A stretch of 64,000 nt of DNA from Trichomonas vaginalis G3 (taxonomy: Eukaryota > Parabasalia > Trichomonadida > Trichomonadidae), in contig NC_067206.1 in assembly GCF_026262505.1 (NCBI RefSeq), positions 12,109,507-12,173,506 of the forward strand, read 5' to 3'. Below, piece by piece: positions 63,252-64,000 of this stretch. The notes under the pieces are model-generated. The model did no database searches. It saw only the letters and a list, made by a program, of their open reading frames with translations, and was not told the origin of the DNA. How positions within the stretch are numbered: the first letter of the stretch is position 1; every line of letters begins with the position of its first letter. The translations under genes and the position numbers were made by a program.

Positions 63252-63474
63252 AAGGCTTCTCAAAGTATACTTCCTTGGAACGCCTGTAACTTTTCCTGTA
63301 GCGACGATAGACCCTTACTTGTCCGGACAAATATATACTAAACTTTTTATGGGCTAGAGGGCACGAAGTGCCTGGAAGGCCATCCCAAAGAAAAAAAAAA
63401 ACTTCATTATACTAAACATCTTCAGGGCTAGAGGGCACGAAGTGCCTGGAGGCCCCACTACCTTTTTTTTTTTT
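63252..63474 (-). repeat. Right terminal inverted repeat of Maverick 2
   Basis: Inverted copy of 38128-38359. It contains the two hairpins GGCAC GAA GTGCC at 63360-63372 and 63434-63446 and ends in CCCCACTACC plus a 12-base T tract, compared with 21 As at the left end. Confidence 0.9.
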
Positions 63475-63479
63475 AATAT
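63475..63479. repeat. Target site duplication AATAT, right copy
   Basis: AATAT follows the terminal T tract and matches 38123-38127. Confidence 0.75.
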
Positions 63480-64000
63480 TATATAAAAAGTCTCTTTAAT
63501 ATCTATATTTCATATTTTTATCGATTTTTAAAGTTTTTGCGAAAAGTATTCAATTATTTTTGCTATTTGGTCGGGTAAATGTTAGATTTGCGACATTTTC
63601 TGATATGATATTCAGATTCGACGTTGATAATAATGCTTATAGAACCCTCTTGCTATTGTGTCAAAATTGCGAAACCGATAGCAAAAATATCTCGCAATAT
63701 CAAAATTGAGATATTGAGTGAATTATGCATTATAGAGATTAAAAATCTGATTTGTGAAAACATCTCATCAGTTTCTAGCTAATTCAAAAATCTTTACTAT
63801 CTTATTCGATTAAAATGAAAAGGGAATAGTTTCATTATGCTTTAAATGACAGCCTTATAATATAATCATAGTTTTCGCTCAATATGCAGCATTTTTTTTT
63901 CGAAATCTATGGTCAATATCCTAAATACTGATTGCTTTGCATTCATATCTCTTACATTTTCTATACCAACATCACTATTCATTGCTATTCCTATCTTTTT
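63480..64000. other. Host flank right of the Maverick
   Basis: About 520 bp of AT-rich host DNA. No gene, RNA or repeat is visible up to the window edge. Confidence 0.5.

Larger units (their letters stand above)
38128..63474. mobile_element. Maverick/Polinton 2, full-length (about 25.3 kb), partly decayed
   Basis: This element is bounded by inverted repeats (38128-38359 and 63252-63474) and a 5-bp target duplication. It carries virus-like genes: capsid candidates, packaging ATPase, protein-primed DNA polymerase and RVE integrase. It also carries an SF3 helicase, KilA-N proteins, a fibre-like protein and a methyltransferase. I recognised no adenovirus-type protease. Near-perfect ends, the intact target duplication and many open frames argue for a fairly recent insertion. 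About ten interruptions, most of them in the polymerase region, show that it is a broken copy. It lies in a host intergenic region. Confidence 0.96.

Noticed and set aside
38128-63474. An adenovirus-like cysteine protease in the Maverick
   Set aside because: No frame shows a convincing His...Asp/Glu...Cys arrangement by eye; it may be absent or hidden in an unrecognised protein.
38128-63474. Spliceosomal introns explaining the broken element genes
   Set aside because: I saw no ACTAACACACAG-type branch/acceptor word, which is nearly invariant in T. vaginalis introns, near the interruptions.

Overview
The window looks like a contig of Trichomonas vaginalis, or a very close trichomonad. The DNA is AT-rich and its genes have no visible introns. 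Several host start codons lie a few bases after an initiator-like TCA(C/T)(T/A) or CCATTTT word. One gene belongs to the DUF3447/ankyrin family that is hugely expanded in T. vaginalis, another to its glycine-rich family, and the window carries a complete Maverick (Polinton), the giant element that fills much of that genome.

Layout. Positions 1-2909 are the right end of a first Maverick whose body lies outside the window. Positions 2910-38127 are host sequence: a coiled-coil gene with one in-frame TAG, a BRK1-like small coiled-coil protein, an endonuclease I family nuclease, the 12.3-kb midasin gene, a MYND-finger protein, a GT8-like glycosyltransferase, SGF29, a CK1-like kinase, a secretory/membrane coiled-coil protein, a tRNA-Lys(TTT), a glycine-rich protein without an ATG, TAF6, a divergently transcribed RRM protein, an ankyrin gene with one in-frame TAA, and a PPP phosphatase. 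Positions 38128-63474 are a full-length Maverick of about 25.3 kb with terminal inverted repeats of about 230 bp and a 5-bp AATAT target duplication. The last 526 bases are host flank.

The Maverick holds the expected virus-like set: a candidate major capsid protein, a candidate minor capsid protein, an FtsK/A32-type packaging ATPase, a protein-primed family B DNA polymerase and an RVE integrase. It also carries an SF3 helicase, two KilA-N proteins (one fused to a T5orf172 domain), a phage tail-fibre/baseplate-like protein, a D12-class adenine methyltransferase and several small unknown proteins. About ten interruptions are spread over the polymerase and several other genes, so it is a fossil, although its ends and many frames look young.

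The least explained part is 49.05-53.6 kb, a repeat-built region beside the two KilA-N genes: about 40 copies of a 25-bp iteron-like unit in opposed orientations, four hairpins with perfect 12-bp stems and variable loops, and a 24-bp hairpin present in both orientations. The two Mavericks share a nearly identical 2.7-kb right end but have different termini, whose short hairpins differ by a compensatory base-pair change.
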